DNA of 64,000 bases from Sphingobacteriales bacterium (GCA_015655115.1 JAATFQ010000136.1:1-64000); one strand, 5' to 3'; shown: positions 19,958 through 30,039, counted from the first letter of the stretch. Translations and numbers: made by a program. The notes: generated by a model from the sequence alone, not told the origin.

Positions 19958-20437
19958 ATGAAAAAAGTATTTACTATACTTTGCTTAGCTGTAATCGCTA
20001 CATTGGCAATCCAATTTTCTTCAAAAGCCCAGGGCTATGACAATGCAATAGGTGGTCGCTTTGGCGCTGCAAATGGAGTAACTTTCAAAACTACATTAGG
20101 TGGTAATAAAATGATTGACCTGATCGCAAATTTCAGATCTAATAATAACTACAATTATTTCAGGGTAACTGGTTTATATGAAATCTATAACCCTATACAA
20201 AATGCAGCGGGTTTAAACTGGTATTATGGTATTGGTGGTAGTATTGGTACTGCTAAATGGAAATATGACGATTCAAGTGATTTATATCTTTCGGTAGATG
20301 GTGTCTTAGGACTGGATTATAAATTTGCAGATGCACCAATCAATATCTCGTTAGACTGGAAGCCTGCTATTGAATTAGCACCAGATACAGATTTTGATGC
20401 TTCGGGCGTTGGGCTGTCTCTGCGTTTCACTTTCTAA
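19958..20437 (+). CDS. Small outer-membrane beta-barrel protein
   Basis: A 159-residue exported protein with a signal peptide (KKVFTILCLAVIATLAIQFSSKAQ). The mature chain is made of alternating strands with many Gly and Tyr residues (AIGGRFGAANGVTFKTTLGG, LNWYYGIGGSIGTAKWKY, NISLDWKPAIEL) and ends in LSLRFTF, with the terminal aromatic residue typical for BAM-dependent barrels. An eight-strand OmpW/OmpX-like barrel is the best guess. Function unknown. It is monocistronic with a strong terminator. Confidence 0.8.
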   Translation: MKKVFTILCLAVIATLAIQFSSKAQGYDNAIGGRFGAANGVTFKTTLGGNKMIDLIANFRSNNNYNYFRVTGLYEIYNPIQNAAGLNWYYGIGGSIGTAKWKYDDSSDLYLSVDGVLGLDYKFADAPINISLDWKPAIELAPDTDFDASGVGLSLRFTF

Positions 20438-20458
20438 AACATAACGCTTAAAAATTAA

Positions 20459-20495
20459 AAAGCCAGCGGATGATTTTTTATCTGCTGGCTTTTTT
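20459..20495. terminator. Bidirectional terminator
   Basis: A 13-base stem with one mismatch (AAAGCCAGCGGAT against ATCTGCTGGCTTT) followed by a T-run, between the convergent barrel and M61 peptidase genes. Confidence 0.8.
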
Positions 20496-20510
20496 GTGGA
20501 TTGAGAAAAA

Positions 20511-22298
20511 CTATATGCCCATCCATTTCTTTAACACAGCACGCTGTGCATCAGTCACATTTGGATCGAGTGAGGGTACCAGGCTTACATTAGGACTCGA
20601 TTTAAGCGTTACATTTATATCCTTTTCTACCCCATCTCTTTTGATTTTAACCTTTACCACATCGCCAACTTTGCGGTTAACAATTTCAGGCATCCTTTCA
20701 ATAGCACCTGTGGGCACAGCCCCGTCAATACTAACTACGATATCACCCGCATTTAATCCATCTGTCCATGCAGCTGAATTCCGTGAAACAGAGCCAATAC
20801 TGAACAGTCCTTCTGCTTTTTTGGTGGAAACCCCAAGGTAAGGGATAGCCTTGCCTTCATTCTGGTCCTGAACTTTAATCCCGGCAAAGCCGAAATATTT
20901 AGCGTATTCAACAGGAGCAGTACCATTTACATATTTTGTCCAGAAATCAGTAAGGTTAATACCGCTGATCTTCTCTGCTGTTGCCTTAAATTCTGCGTCT
21001 GTATATCCTTTGCCTGTTGTTTTGCATTGTAAGTATACCGCTTTCATCACATCATCAAGGCTATGTGCCCCTTTTGTGGCATGTGCAATTTCCAGGTCCA
21101 GCAGCAATCCAACAACTTCACCTTTACTGTAATAGGAAACAGTGGTATTGTTTGAATTCTCATTAGGCCTATATTGTTTTATCCAGGCATCGAAACTCGC
21201 TTCTGCCGCAGACTGCACTTTAGCACCTGGAGTATTTACTACTGAAGACACAGAGCCTACTAATACCCCTACAAAATTATCAGGTGTCCAGAATCCGGCA
21301 CGCAGCATAAACTTATTTTCATAATAGGCAGTAAAACCTTCAGCAATCCACAGATCTGTAGTGTAATTTTCATTTTCATAATCAAACGGGCCCAAAGCTA
21401 CCGGGCGCATCCTTTTTACATTCCATAAATGGTGGTACTCATGTGCTACCAGACTTAAAAAACCTTTATAACCATCTTCATCCGCATACTGATCTTTTGA
21501 AGCACCCAACACGGTAGAATTCAAATGCTCTAAACCACCGCCACCGCCAGAAAAGTTATGCACAATAAAGGTATAGCTGGTATTTGGATTTTCACCATAA
21601 ACAGCAGTAGCTGCTTCAATAACTTTGGGTAAATCTACCTTTAAACGTTCCTTATCGTAATTTCCACCACCATACATGGCCATTTCATGCTTCACTCCCG
21701 CAGCCATAAATTCAAATATATCCTGATTACCTACTTCCAGGGGGCTGTCATATAAAATGTCAAAGTTCTTAGCTGTATACGTGAAAGCCTGGCCAGCTAT
21801 AGCCGGTAAGCCAGTGGAAACCTTGCTCCATCCTGTATAAGGAATAATCTTAACTGTACTTGGCAGCGACAGCATCTTATCCGGATACATAAAGACCCCC
21901 GTAGATGACAGGAATGCATGTGTATTATCAATAAACGTAGTCCGTACAGACACTTCATTGCCATAAACGCGGTAGTTGATATGAACAGATTTAGCTGTAC
22001 CTGTATAGATTCTCCAGGTATTCTTTTTTGTTTTCTCCAGTTTCAATGCTTTATTTCCGGCAGAGGCAGTAAAGCCTTCTACATTTTTAGCAAATTCGCG
22101 CACCAGATATGATCCTGGTGCCCACACAGGCATTTTAACATCTATGTACTCTTTTGTTAAACCCGAAAGGTTCATTTCCACTTCGGCATAATGTGCCTGT
22201 GGCTCTTTAAAACTAATTTCGTACCCGATTTTTACTTGTGCACCGGCCCTGAAAGAGAGCGACCATAAAAGAAGAATTCCCAGTGTAATTTTTTTCAT
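20511..22298 (-). CDS. M61-family metallopeptidase with PDZ domain
   Basis: Exported zinc peptidase related to glycyl aminopeptidase, 595 residues with signal peptide (KKITLGILLLWSLSFRAGAQ). The N-terminal beta domain spans about 20-180. The catalytic domain has the zinc motif HEYHH in LVAHEYHHLWNVKRMRP and the downstream glutamate in LWIAEGFTAYYENKFMLRAG. A PDZ domain near 480-570 is visible as LFSIGSVSRNSAAWTDGLNAGDIVVSIDG. It probably trims periplasmic or dietary peptides. It is a single gene on its strand. Confidence 0.92.
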   Translation of the reverse strand: MKKITLGILLLWSLSFRAGAQVKIGYEISFKEPQAHYAEVEMNLSGLTKEYIDVKMPVWAPGSYLVREFAKNVEGFTASAGNKALKLEKTKKNTWRIYTGTAKSVHINYRVYGNEVSVRTTFIDNTHAFLSSTGVFMYPDKMLSLPSTVKIIPYTGWSKVSTGLPAIAGQAFTYTAKNFDILYDSPLEVGNQDIFEFMAAGVKHEMAMYGGGNYDKERLKVDLPKVIEAATAVYGENPNTSYTFIVHNFSGGGGGLEHLNSTVLGASKDQYADEDGYKGFLSLVAHEYHHLWNVKRMRPVALGPFDYENENYTTDLWIAEGFTAYYENKFMLRAGFWTPDNFVGVLVGSVSSVVNTPGAKVQSAAEASFDAWIKQYRPNENSNNTTVSYYSKGEVVGLLLDLEIAHATKGAHSLDDVMKAVYLQCKTTGKGYTDAEFKATAEKISGINLTDFWTKYVNGTAPVEYAKYFGFAGIKVQDQNEGKAIPYLGVSTKKAEGLFSIGSVSRNSAAWTDGLNAGDIVVSIDGAVPTGAIERMPEIVNRKVGDVVKVKIKRDGVEKDINVTLKSSPNVSLVPSLDPNVTDAQRAVLKKWMGI

Positions 22299-22640
22299 TC
22301 GTAAGTGTTGTTATTTAATTGTTATGAAGCTATCATGAGCTTGTATTCATTTGATATATGATATGTAAGCTAATGATGGTTTCATTGAATATAAATGTAT
22401 TATTGTTTTTTAGATGATGATGCTAGTATAAACAGGCATGTGTATGGCAATTTAATAATAATTTCACCTTATAATAATCTGGAGATAGCTTTGCATTATA
22501 CCTTCCGTCACAAATTTAAACCTTATCTCATTTTTACACTCTTAAAATTGAATATTAGCTGTAACATCCTTAATACAACCTGCAGCCCCACTATTATTTA
22601 AATATTTTTGCGTACTGAATATAGCCCTACACACAAACAC
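22299..22640. other. Intergenic region between M61 peptidase and RND operon
   Basis: This 342-base AT-rich stretch holds the start regions of two divergent genes. I see the efflux promoter described separately, another TAGCTTTG -7 match at 22496-22503 without a clear -33, and no supported gene. Confidence 0.5.
22580..22610 (+). promoter_or_regulatory. Putative RND efflux operon promoter
   Basis: CTG (22580-22582), 20 bases, then a perfect -7 element TATTTTTG (22603-22610), 30 bases before the ATG of the adaptor gene. Confidence 0.5.
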
Positions 22641-23714
22641 ATGAAACTAAAATACATTATTTACACCATTCTTTTCCTCGGAATAGCCTATTTAATTTAT
22701 TACCGCATATCTGCCAATAAAAAAATAGAAAACGCGGGTGGAGAGCGTGGAGCCAAAGGAGCTGGAGCAAAAGGGCTTACTGTTGACGGTATTGTTGTTA
22801 AACCGGCCTCTTTCAATGATCAGCTGGAAATTACAGGAACACTGGAAGCCAATGAAGCTATCGCTTTGCAAAGCGAAGTATCGGGATTAGTTACAGGAAT
22901 ATATTTTAAAGAGGGTGCAACGGTAACGAAAGGCAGCTTGCTGGTAAAAATAAATGACCGCGATATACAGGCACAACTGCAAGAGGCACTGACTAAACAA
23001 AGCCTGTCTGCGTCTAATGAAAACAGAGCTAAACAGCTGCTGCAAAAAGGCGCAATCAGCCAGGAGGAGTATGATACGGCATTGGCCGATCTTAAATCTC
23101 TAAAAGCACAGGGGCAACTGATCAGAGCACAACTGGCAAAAACATCTATTATAGCCCCTTTTAGCGGGAAAGTCGGTTTGCGCTCAATTTCGGTAGGTGA
23201 ATATATCACCCCAACTAAGGTAATCGCCAGCCTTTTAAGTACCAACCCTATAAAAGTCAACTTTTCTGTCCCTGAAAAATATATGGGGCAGATTAAATTA
23301 AATTCTACGATCACCTTTCGCACGGATGGCTCTAACCAGATTTTCAGCGGAAAGGTATTTGCCATGGAACCGGGCATCAATGCCCAGACAAGAACATTAC
23401 AGATAAAAGCACTTGCACAAAATAACAACAATGAATTACTGCCTGGCTCATTCGCTAAGATCTCACTTGCGCTGAGCGTAATTAAAGATGCGATCATGGT
23501 GCCCAATGAGGCGGTTATCCCTGTGCTTAAGGGGAAAACTGTATTTGTAAGTAAAAATGGAAAAGCAAAACAAGTACCGGTAGAATCGGGTACGCGTACT
23601 GAAGATAAAATAGTGATTACGTCTGGATTAAACGTGGGTGATACGGTGTTGACCACCGGTGCGATGTCTCTTAAAGAAGATGCACCTGTGAAAGTTAACC
23701 TGGTTAAAAATTAA
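22641..23714 (+). CDS. RND efflux periplasmic adaptor (membrane fusion protein)
   Basis: Membrane fusion subunit linking inner-membrane pump and outer-membrane channel. Start set at ATG 22641 (357 residues); a TTG eleven codons earlier lies inside the predicted promoter and is unlikely. An N-terminal anchor (KLKYIIYTILFLGIAYLIYY) is followed by a lipoyl-like domain (LEANEAIALQSEVSGLVTGIYFKEGATVTKGSLLVKI), a short alpha-hairpin (NRAKQLLQKGAISQEEYDTALADL) and beta-barrel and membrane-proximal domains (IIAPFSGKVGLRSISVGEYI). It is the first gene of an operon with the pump and a TolC protein. Confidence 0.92.
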   Translation: MKLKYIIYTILFLGIAYLIYYRISANKKIENAGGERGAKGAGAKGLTVDGIVVKPASFNDQLEITGTLEANEAIALQSEVSGLVTGIYFKEGATVTKGSLLVKINDRDIQAQLQEALTKQSLSASNENRAKQLLQKGAISQEEYDTALADLKSLKAQGQLIRAQLAKTSIIAPFSGKVGLRSISVGEYITPTKVIASLLSTNPIKVNFSVPEKYMGQIKLNSTITFRTDGSNQIFSGKVFAMEPGINAQTRTLQIKALAQNNNNELLPGSFAKISLALSVIKDAIMVPNEAVIPVLKGKTVFVSKNGKAKQVPVESGTRTEDKIVITSGLNVGDTVLTTGAMSLKEDAPVKVNLVKN

Positions 23715-23724
23715 TTCTTAGAAA

Positions 23725-26700
23725 ATGAGTATATCGACTACCAGTATAAAAAGGCCTGTCTTAGCTATAGTGATGAACCTGGTGATCCTGTTATTTGGGA
23801 TTATAGGGTACAATTTTCTGGGGGTCAGGGAATTCCCGAATATAGACCCAACGGTGGTGTCTGTACGTACCTCCTACCCTGGAGCAAATTCAGATATCAT
23901 TGAATCTCAGATAACGGAAGTCCTGGAGAAATCCATCAACGGAATTGATGGCATCAGGAATATATCCTCGTCAAGTAATAACGGGACAAGTAATATTACC
24001 GTAGAGTTCAACCTCAATAAAAACATTGAAGAGGCTGCGAATGACGTGCGTGACAAGGTATCACAAGCCGCAAGGAGCCTGCCTAAAGATATCGACGGGA
24101 ACCCTGTAGTGAGCAAGGCGGATGCCAACTCGGATCCTATTATTACGATGACGGTACAAAGTGCCAAGCGGAACCAGATGGAGCTGAGTGACTATGCAGA
24201 AAATGTAATCGCTGAGCGCATACAGACTATTCCCGGGGTGAGCGGTGTACAAATACAGGGGCAGCGTAAATATGCAATGCGTATCCGTATTGACCCGGCG
24301 AAGCTGGCTGCCTATGGATTAACTTCGCAGGATATTGTGACAGCGCTGGATAATGAAAATGTAGAGTTGCCGTCGGGGAAAATTACCGGGGCAAGCACTG
24401 AGCTGATTGTGAAAACACTGGGTAAACTAACGGATGAAACGCAGTTCAATAACCTGATCTTAAAAAACGACAGCAATAATGTAATTAAGCTGAAGGATGT
24501 GGGCTATGCAGAACTGGGCTCCGAAAATGAAGAGACTATTCTTCGTGAGTCTGGCAGGCCCATGGTTGGTGTAGCGATTATCCCGCAGCCGGGAGCTAAC
24601 TACCTTGACATCTCCAAAGAATTTGAGAAGCGTTTTGCACAGCTGGAAAAAGATGTTCCAAAAGATATTAAGCTGAACGTTGCCATTGATAACACTATGT
24701 TTATCAAGAGTTCCGTAACAGAGGTTGCGGAGACGATTATCCTTTCGCTGGTGCTGGTAATCATCATTATTTACCTGTTCTTCAGAGACTGGGCAATCGC
24801 CTTCAGGCCACTGATTGATATCCCCGTCTCCCTGGTATTCACTTTCTTTATCATGTATATCTTTGGCTTTTCCATTAATGTGCTGAGCTTGCTGGCTATT
24901 GTACTGGCCACGGGACTGGTAGTGGATGACGGTATTGTGGTGACGGAGAATATCTTTAAAAAGGTGGAAGAGGGCATGTCACCTTTTGAGGCTGCTATTA
25001 AAGGAGCTAATGAAATATTTTTCGCCGTAATTTCTATCTCTATTACACTGGCAGCAGTATTCCTGCCTGTTGTTTTCCTGGAAGGCTTTGTAGGCCGCCT
25101 GTTCAGGGAGTTCGGTATTGTGATCGGCGCCGCGGTACTTATTTCGGCTTTCGTATCGCTTACCTTAACACCGATGCTTAACGCCTACTTAATGAAAAAG
25201 ACAGGTCATAAAAAGTCTAAGTTCTATGATCTTACTGAACCTTATTTTGTAAAGCTGAATGATAGCTATTCGGAAAACCTGAATAAGTTCCTTACCAGAC
25301 GATGGCTGGCAGCACCAATTATACTGGCCTGCGTGGGACTGATTGTATTGTTCTGGAAAATCCTGCCTAAGGAAACTGCACCTTATGATGACAGGAGCGC
25401 AATTAATATGAATGTAACTACTCCTGAAGGGGCTTCTTTTGCCTATACGGATCAGTTTATTATGAAAATAGCGAAGATGGTCGAGGATTCTATACCGGAA
25501 AAAAAGGTAGCGATAACGATTACCTCACCAGGATTTGGCGGATCGGGCTCTACAAACAGTGGCTTTGTAAGAATGGTGCTGGTAGACCCTGATGAACGGG
25601 AAAGATCACAGGAGGAAATTGCCAATCAGCTGACGCGGATTACCAAAAAATATTCGGAGGGGAAGGTGCTGGTAACGCAGCAACCGACAATTTCGGTTGG
25701 CCGCAGAGGAGGACTGCCGGTAAGTTATATTATACAGGCACAGAATTTTGACAAGCTACGTGAGAAAGTACCTTTGTTTATGGATGAGGTGAGTAAAGAT
25801 CCTACATTTACGGTGTCGGATGTGAACCTTAAATTCAATAAGCCGGAGATCAACCTCACCATAGACAGGGATAAGGCAAGAAATCTGGGGGTATCTGTAT
25901 CGGCAATTGCCCAGACGCTGCAGCTGGGTCTGAGCGGACAGCGTTTTTCGTACTTCTTTATGAATGGAAAACAATACCAGGTTATCGGACAGTTTGATGT
26001 GGATAACAGAAAAGATCCACTGGACCTCAGCTCGGTATATGTACGTAGTGAAAAAGGTGAATTGATACAGATGGATAACCTCGTGACGGCAAAAGAAGAA
26101 AGCAGTCCGCCGCAGCTGTACAGGAACAACCGCTTTATCGCAGCTACTGTTTCTGCGGGACTGGCGCCGGGAAAAAGTATGGGCGACGGGATTGCAGCAA
26201 TGGACAGGATAAGGGATAAGGTTTTGGATGAGTCTTTCTCTACGGATCTGAGTGGCGAATCGCGCGACTTCCAGGAGAGCTCTTCGAACACGCTATTTGC
26301 CTTTGGCCTGGCGATATTATTGGTATATCTTATTCTTTCTGCACAGTTTGAAAGTTTTAAAGATCCTATTATTATCATCCTTACTGTGCCGATGGCAGTT
26401 GCAGGGGCATTTCTTTCTTTATGGCTGTTTGGCCAGAGCTGGAATATCTTCAGCCAGATAGGGACGATCATGCTCATTGGGCTGGTTACAAAAAATGGGA
26501 TCCTGATTGTGGAATTTGCCAACCAGCTTAAGGAAGAAGGGAAAAGCGTGCATGATGCGATCAGAGAAGCTTCTGTAGCGAGGTTAAGGCCAATCTTAAT
26601 GACCAGTCTTGCTATTGCCATTGGTGCATTACCTATCGCAATAGCATTAGGTGCGGCAGCAAAAAGCAGAATGGGTATGGGTATTGTTATTGTTGGGGGT

Positions 26701-26838
26701 ACTATATTTTCACTGGTGCTTACACTTTTTGTAATCCCTTCCATCTATTCTTACTGGTCTAAAGAACACCAGACAAACAGCGAACTGCAAGACTCACTGA
26801 AAGCTGCATTGGAAGAAGAAAATAAAATCACAGCTTAA
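23725..26838 (+). CDS. RND-family multidrug efflux pump
   Basis: Inner-membrane proton-driven exporter of the AcrB/MexF/MdtB type, 1037 residues. Twelve membrane segments in the usual two halves can be traced: an N-terminal helix (VLAIVMNLVILLFGIIGYNFLGV), a block at about 335-490 with VLATGLVVDDGIVVTENIFK, where the D-D pair is the proton-relay aspartates, and a second block at about 855-1015 (GTIMLIGLVTKNGILIVEFANQL). Large periplasmic porter domains lie between. Length is normal. It begins 10 bases after the adaptor gene. Substrates cannot be told from sequence. Confidence 0.95.
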   Translation: MSISTTSIKRPVLAIVMNLVILLFGIIGYNFLGVREFPNIDPTVVSVRTSYPGANSDIIESQITEVLEKSINGIDGIRNISSSSNNGTSNITVEFNLNKNIEEAANDVRDKVSQAARSLPKDIDGNPVVSKADANSDPIITMTVQSAKRNQMELSDYAENVIAERIQTIPGVSGVQIQGQRKYAMRIRIDPAKLAAYGLTSQDIVTALDNENVELPSGKITGASTELIVKTLGKLTDETQFNNLILKNDSNNVIKLKDVGYAELGSENEETILRESGRPMVGVAIIPQPGANYLDISKEFEKRFAQLEKDVPKDIKLNVAIDNTMFIKSSVTEVAETIILSLVLVIIIIYLFFRDWAIAFRPLIDIPVSLVFTFFIMYIFGFSINVLSLLAIVLATGLVVDDGIVVTENIFKKVEEGMSPFEAAIKGANEIFFAVISISITLAAVFLPVVFLEGFVGRLFREFGIVIGAAVLISAFVSLTLTPMLNAYLMKKTGHKKSKFYDLTEPYFVKLNDSYSENLNKFLTRRWLAAPIILACVGLIVLFWKILPKETAPYDDRSAINMNVTTPEGASFAYTDQFIMKIAKMVEDSIPEKKVAITITSPGFGGSGSTNSGFVRMVLVDPDERERSQEEIANQLTRITKKYSEGKVLVTQQPTISVGRRGGLPVSYIIQAQNFDKLREKVPLFMDEVSKDPTFTVSDVNLKFNKPEINLTIDRDKARNLGVSVSAIAQTLQLGLSGQRFSYFFMNGKQYQVIGQFDVDNRKDPLDLSSVYVRSEKGELIQMDNLVTAKEESSPPQLYRNNRFIAATVSAGLAPGKSMGDGIAAMDRIRDKVLDESFSTDLSGESRDFQESSSNTLFAFGLAILLVYLILSAQFESFKDPIIIILTVPMAVAGAFLSLWLFGQSWNIFSQIGTIMLIGLVTKNGILIVEFANQLKEEGKSVHDAIREASVARLRPILMTSLAIAIGALPIAIALGAAAKSRMGMGIVIVGGTIFSLVLTLFVIPSIYSYWSKEHQTNSELQDSLKAALEEENKITA

Positions 26839-26847
26839 AACGAACAA

Positions 26848-28164
26848 ATGAACACTAAGAATTTTATAGCTGCCTTAGCTTTCTTTTCTGCAAGCTGCAC
26901 ACAGGTTGTATGGGCACAAGACACGCTAAGGTTACAGGAAGCCATAACAACTGCACTGAAAAATAACTACGATATTAAACTGGTAAGCAATGATGTGCAG
27001 ATTGCTAACAACAATGTGAACATTGGAAACGCAGGAATGCTGCCTGCCATTGGAGGCACGTATACGAACGGTGGCAGCCGCCAAAATACGATACAGACAC
27101 CCGCTACCGGTGTTGAAAAGAAGGCCAATGGGGTTTTGAGTACAAATTTAAGCTATGGCGTAGCGCTGGACTGGACTATCTTTGATGGTTTCCAGATGTT
27201 CGCCAGCTATAACAAACTTAAAGAACTACAGAAACAAGGGGAAGTGATCGCAAAATCGACCATCCTCAGCACGGTATCATCAGTGGTATCTGCGTATTTC
27301 GCTGTTGCCAGGCAGCAGCAGCTGGTGAAAGCTACCGATAGCGCACTGATTATCTCCAAATTAAGGGTAAAGATTGCAGAAAATAAGTTGCAGATAGGAC
27401 GTGGTTCAAAACTTGATGTGCTTACTGCTAAAGTGGATTATAATACGGATACAACGCTATACCTGCAGCAGAAGAACCTATTGCAGACTTCAATGGTTAC
27501 GCTGAACCAGGTGATGGCGCGCGACCTGAATGCTGACTTTGCCGTAAGCGAGGTAATGAACATCAATGAGAACCTGAAATTGGACGAGCTGAGCCTGCAG
27601 ATGCAGCAGCTGAACCCTGATTTACAGAATGCCTTTATCAGTAAGAAAATCGCAGAGCTAAACCTTAAACAGATAAAAGGCCAGCGCTACCCTACAGTAG
27701 GACTGAATGGAGGATATGAGCATTCCAAAAGCACTAGTCCCACGGGTTTTAATCAAAAGTTCAGGGCTAATGGATTAACTTATGGCGTAACGGCAAGCCT
27801 GAATGTGTTCAATGGTTTTTTACAAAGACAAAATGAGCGGAATGCAAAAGTAGAGATCAGCTCATCAGAGCTTACCCTTGAAAAAACAAAACAGGATATC
27901 AGCGCGCTGCTGATTTCTACCTACAGGAATTATGCGACAAACCTGGACCTGCTGAGGGTGGAGACAGGTAATGTAGAGCTTGCAAAACAAAATCTTGATA
28001 TTACTTTTGATAAATACAGATTGGGAAATATAAGCCCTCTGGAATTACGGGAAGCACAGCGAAACTCCATAAATGCTATTATCCGTTTTCTGGATGCATC
28101 TTATCAGGCAAAATTAACAGAGATCAGCCTTAAAGAGATTAGCGGTACATTAAATATTCAATAA
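26848..28164 (+). CDS. TolC-family outer-membrane channel
   Basis: Outer-membrane exit duct for the RND pump, 438 residues with a signal peptide (NTKNFIAALAFFSASCTQVVWAQ). Two TolC repeats are visible, each with long coiled helices: LQEAITTALKNNYDIKLVSNDVQIANNNV early and LNLKQIKGQRYPTVGLNGGY later, plus the family motif KYRLGNISPLELREAQRN near the C-terminus. It starts 9 bases after the pump gene and closes the three-gene operon. Confidence 0.93.
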   Translation: MNTKNFIAALAFFSASCTQVVWAQDTLRLQEAITTALKNNYDIKLVSNDVQIANNNVNIGNAGMLPAIGGTYTNGGSRQNTIQTPATGVEKKANGVLSTNLSYGVALDWTIFDGFQMFASYNKLKELQKQGEVIAKSTILSTVSSVVSAYFAVARQQQLVKATDSALIISKLRVKIAENKLQIGRGSKLDVLTAKVDYNTDTTLYLQQKNLLQTSMVTLNQVMARDLNADFAVSEVMNINENLKLDELSLQMQQLNPDLQNAFISKKIAELNLKQIKGQRYPTVGLNGGYEHSKSTSPTGFNQKFRANGLTYGVTASLNVFNGFLQRQNERNAKVEISSSELTLEKTKQDISALLISTYRNYATNLDLLRVETGNVELAKQNLDITFDKYRLGNISPLELREAQRNSINAIIRFLDASYQAKLTEISLKEISGTLNIQ

Positions 28165-28181
28165 GATGATTACTTTTGGTT

Positions 28182-29036
28182 ATGATATTAGTAGCAGATA
28201 GCGGATCGACTAAAACTGACTGGATGGGTTATTCAGCGGATAAAAGTATAAGTTTTAGTACACAGGGTATCAATCCATATTTTTTAAATGCACAGGACAT
28301 TTTTAAAATATTTGCTAAAATGAAAGACCTGGAGGATATCGCTGCAAAAGTAAAAGAGATTTATTTTTATGGTGCGGGCTGCTCATCTCCGGATAAACAC
28401 GAAGTGATTTCCAATGGGCTATCCTTATTTTTCACTAATGCTTATATCAGTGTAGACAACGACCTGATGGGCTCTGCATATGCAACCTGCGGCGATCAAA
28501 AAGGATTGATTTCCATTCTGGGCACAGGATCTAATGTTTCCTATTATGACGGATCGACAGTTCATGAAAGCAACTATGGACTGGGTTATATTTTGGGCGA
28601 TGAAGGTGCAGGAACTTACTTTGGCCGGAAAATGATTACGTCTTATCTTTACGGGCATATGCCGGAAGAATTAAGCTCATTATTTGGAACGGAGTTTAAG
28701 GCTGACAGGGAAACTATCATTACTCATGTTTATCAAAAGCCTTATCCCAATACATATTTAGCTGGCTTCAGTAAGTTTATGTCGGCACACAAAGACCATC
28801 CTTTTATTTTAAAGACGCTGACTGATGGCTTCCAGGAATTTATAGACACTAATATTAAGTCTTTTGAAGATTATCAGGAGCTGAATTGCCACTTCGTGGG
28901 CTCTATTGCCTTTTATTATCAGGATATACTTAAAGAGATTTGTGTTAAAAATGGTATCCATGTAGGAAAGATCCTTCAAAAACCTATTGAAGGGATCTTT
29001 AACTATATTTTAAAAAGAGAGGGGATAGCACAATAA
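28182..29036 (+). CDS. N-acetylglucosamine kinase-like protein (BadF/BadG ATPase family)
   Basis: Sugar kinase fold protein of 284 residues with start at ATG 28182. The phosphate-1 loop is VADSGSTKTDWMGY at the very N-terminus; the second phosphate motif is GLISILGTGSNVSYYDG, and GYILGDEGAGTYFGRKMI is the conserved segment typical of eukaryote-like GlcNAc kinases. The likely reaction is ATP-dependent phosphorylation of N-acetylglucosamine in wall or glycan recycling. A TACTTTTG -7 element ends three bases before the ATG (28171-28178), so a leaderless transcript is possible. It follows the efflux operon closely, but a functional link is not evident. Confidence 0.87.
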   Translation: MILVADSGSTKTDWMGYSADKSISFSTQGINPYFLNAQDIFKIFAKMKDLEDIAAKVKEIYFYGAGCSSPDKHEVISNGLSLFFTNAYISVDNDLMGSAYATCGDQKGLISILGTGSNVSYYDGSTVHESNYGLGYILGDEGAGTYFGRKMITSYLYGHMPEELSSLFGTEFKADRETIITHVYQKPYPNTYLAGFSKFMSAHKDHPFILKTLTDGFQEFIDTNIKSFEDYQELNCHFVGSIAFYYQDILKEICVKNGIHVGKILQKPIEGIFNYILKREGIAQ

Positions 29037-29041
29037 GACTG

Positions 29042-29548
29042 TTACAATCGTCCTTCTATCTCTACGCGGATCGTATCGGCAATACGCTCGAGCTTATACT
29101 TATCTTCTGCTGTGAACTTCCTGACTGCTTTGTCTAGGATACAAACGACACCAATGTTAAATCCCTCGCTGGTTTTTATGGGTGCAGCAGCATAGAACCT
29201 AAAACCTGATTCGCCTGCTATCAGCGGATTTGATAATAGTGTGGGTGCTGAATGAAAATCTTCAATAACGGAAACACTGTCATTCATTATTGCCAGAGAG
29301 CATAAGCTGGAGCCACGTTCTACATCAGTATTGATCTCCCCGCCATCTTTCGCTGCCTTTGTCCAGACGTTATGCTTATCGACAAAGTTGATCATTGCAA
29401 CAGGAACCCCAAAAATTGTTGCTGCACTTGCCGCCAGCTGATTAAAAATAGGCTCAGTCTGTGTATATAAAACTTTGTATTTCTTAAGATTTTCCAGGCG
29501 CTCTTCCTCATTTTCCGGGATGATACTACTTCCAAATATATTTTCCAA
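29042..29548 (-). CDS. GAF-domain protein
   Basis: A 168-residue protein that is almost entirely one GAF domain: RLENLKKYKVLYTQTEPIFNQLAASAATIFGVPVAMINFVD, SSLCSLAIMNDSVSVIEDF and RFYAAAPIKTSEGFNIGVVCILD. Such stand-alone GAF proteins bind small ligands or serve as sensory partners; no output domain is present. The start is TTG: an in-frame TAA sits three codons upstream and no ATG is available before the domain. A -7 element TAGCTTTG lies upstream at 29576-29583. Confidence 0.82.
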   Translation of the reverse strand: MENIFGSSIIPENEEERLENLKKYKVLYTQTEPIFNQLAASAATIFGVPVAMINFVDKHNVWTKAAKDGGEINTDVERGSSLCSLAIMNDSVSVIEDFHSAPTLLSNPLIAGESGFRFYAAAPIKTSEGFNIGVVCILDKAVRKFTAEDKYKLERIADTIRVEIEGRL

Positions 29549-29764
29549 TTTGATTTATTGTATTGATTACTAATCCAAAGCTATGCAATTACCATCCCTC
29601 TTTAATACTTTTCAAACAAAAATCATACACCTGACTGGAATAATCAAATTACCGTTCTCATTCTTTAAATCATTAAATGATTTAGTGGTTTTTATAGGTA
29701 TTGCCGCTATATGTATTATCTGGCGAACATCGCCGACCAGGCATACATCAGAATTGCATACAGA

Positions 29765-29953
29765 TTAATGCTCTGCCTCTTCAAAACCGACAAATTGCCA
29801 GTTTGACTTTGTATCCTTCTTAAAAAAAACTTTATAGCTGGAATTTGGCGGCAGGGTAAAATGAAAACATAACTCTGTTTCTGCTTTGTCTTTAGGTATA
29901 AAGCTGGGAAGTAAGGTATTAGCTATTGCCTCTATTTTTTGATTAAGTTCCAT
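29765..29953 (-). CDS. Small hypothetical protein
   Basis: A 62-residue acidic protein (MELNQKIEAIANTLLPSFIP...), with a predicted alpha-beta make-up and no signal peptide or membrane segment. I do not recognise the family. The clean ATG, helical amphipathic N-terminus and strand-like SSYKVFFKKDTKSNWQFVGF make it look like a real cytoplasmic protein. It lies between the GAF protein and a response regulator gene that faces the other way. Confidence 0.5.
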   Translation of the reverse strand: MELNQKIEAIANTLLPSFIPKDKAETELCFHFTLPPNSSYKVFFKKDTKSNWQFVGFEEAEH

Positions 29954-30039
29954 ATAAATATGATTGTTTTGCCCGACAAAAGTATATATTCTTTAGGCAG
30001 CTTCATGGCACTAAAGTTGTTGATCAATGATTTTTAATT

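Noticed and set aside
22395-22601. 68-codon frame before the efflux operon
   Set aside because: Random-looking translation covering the promoter region.
25725-26744. 339-codon frame opposite the RND pump
   Set aside because: Antisense shadow of the pump gene, without any family motif.
29583-29768. 61-codon plus-strand frame with a hydrophobic segment
   Set aside because: It overlaps the GAF promoter and the end of the small minus-strand gene, and has no recognisable features.
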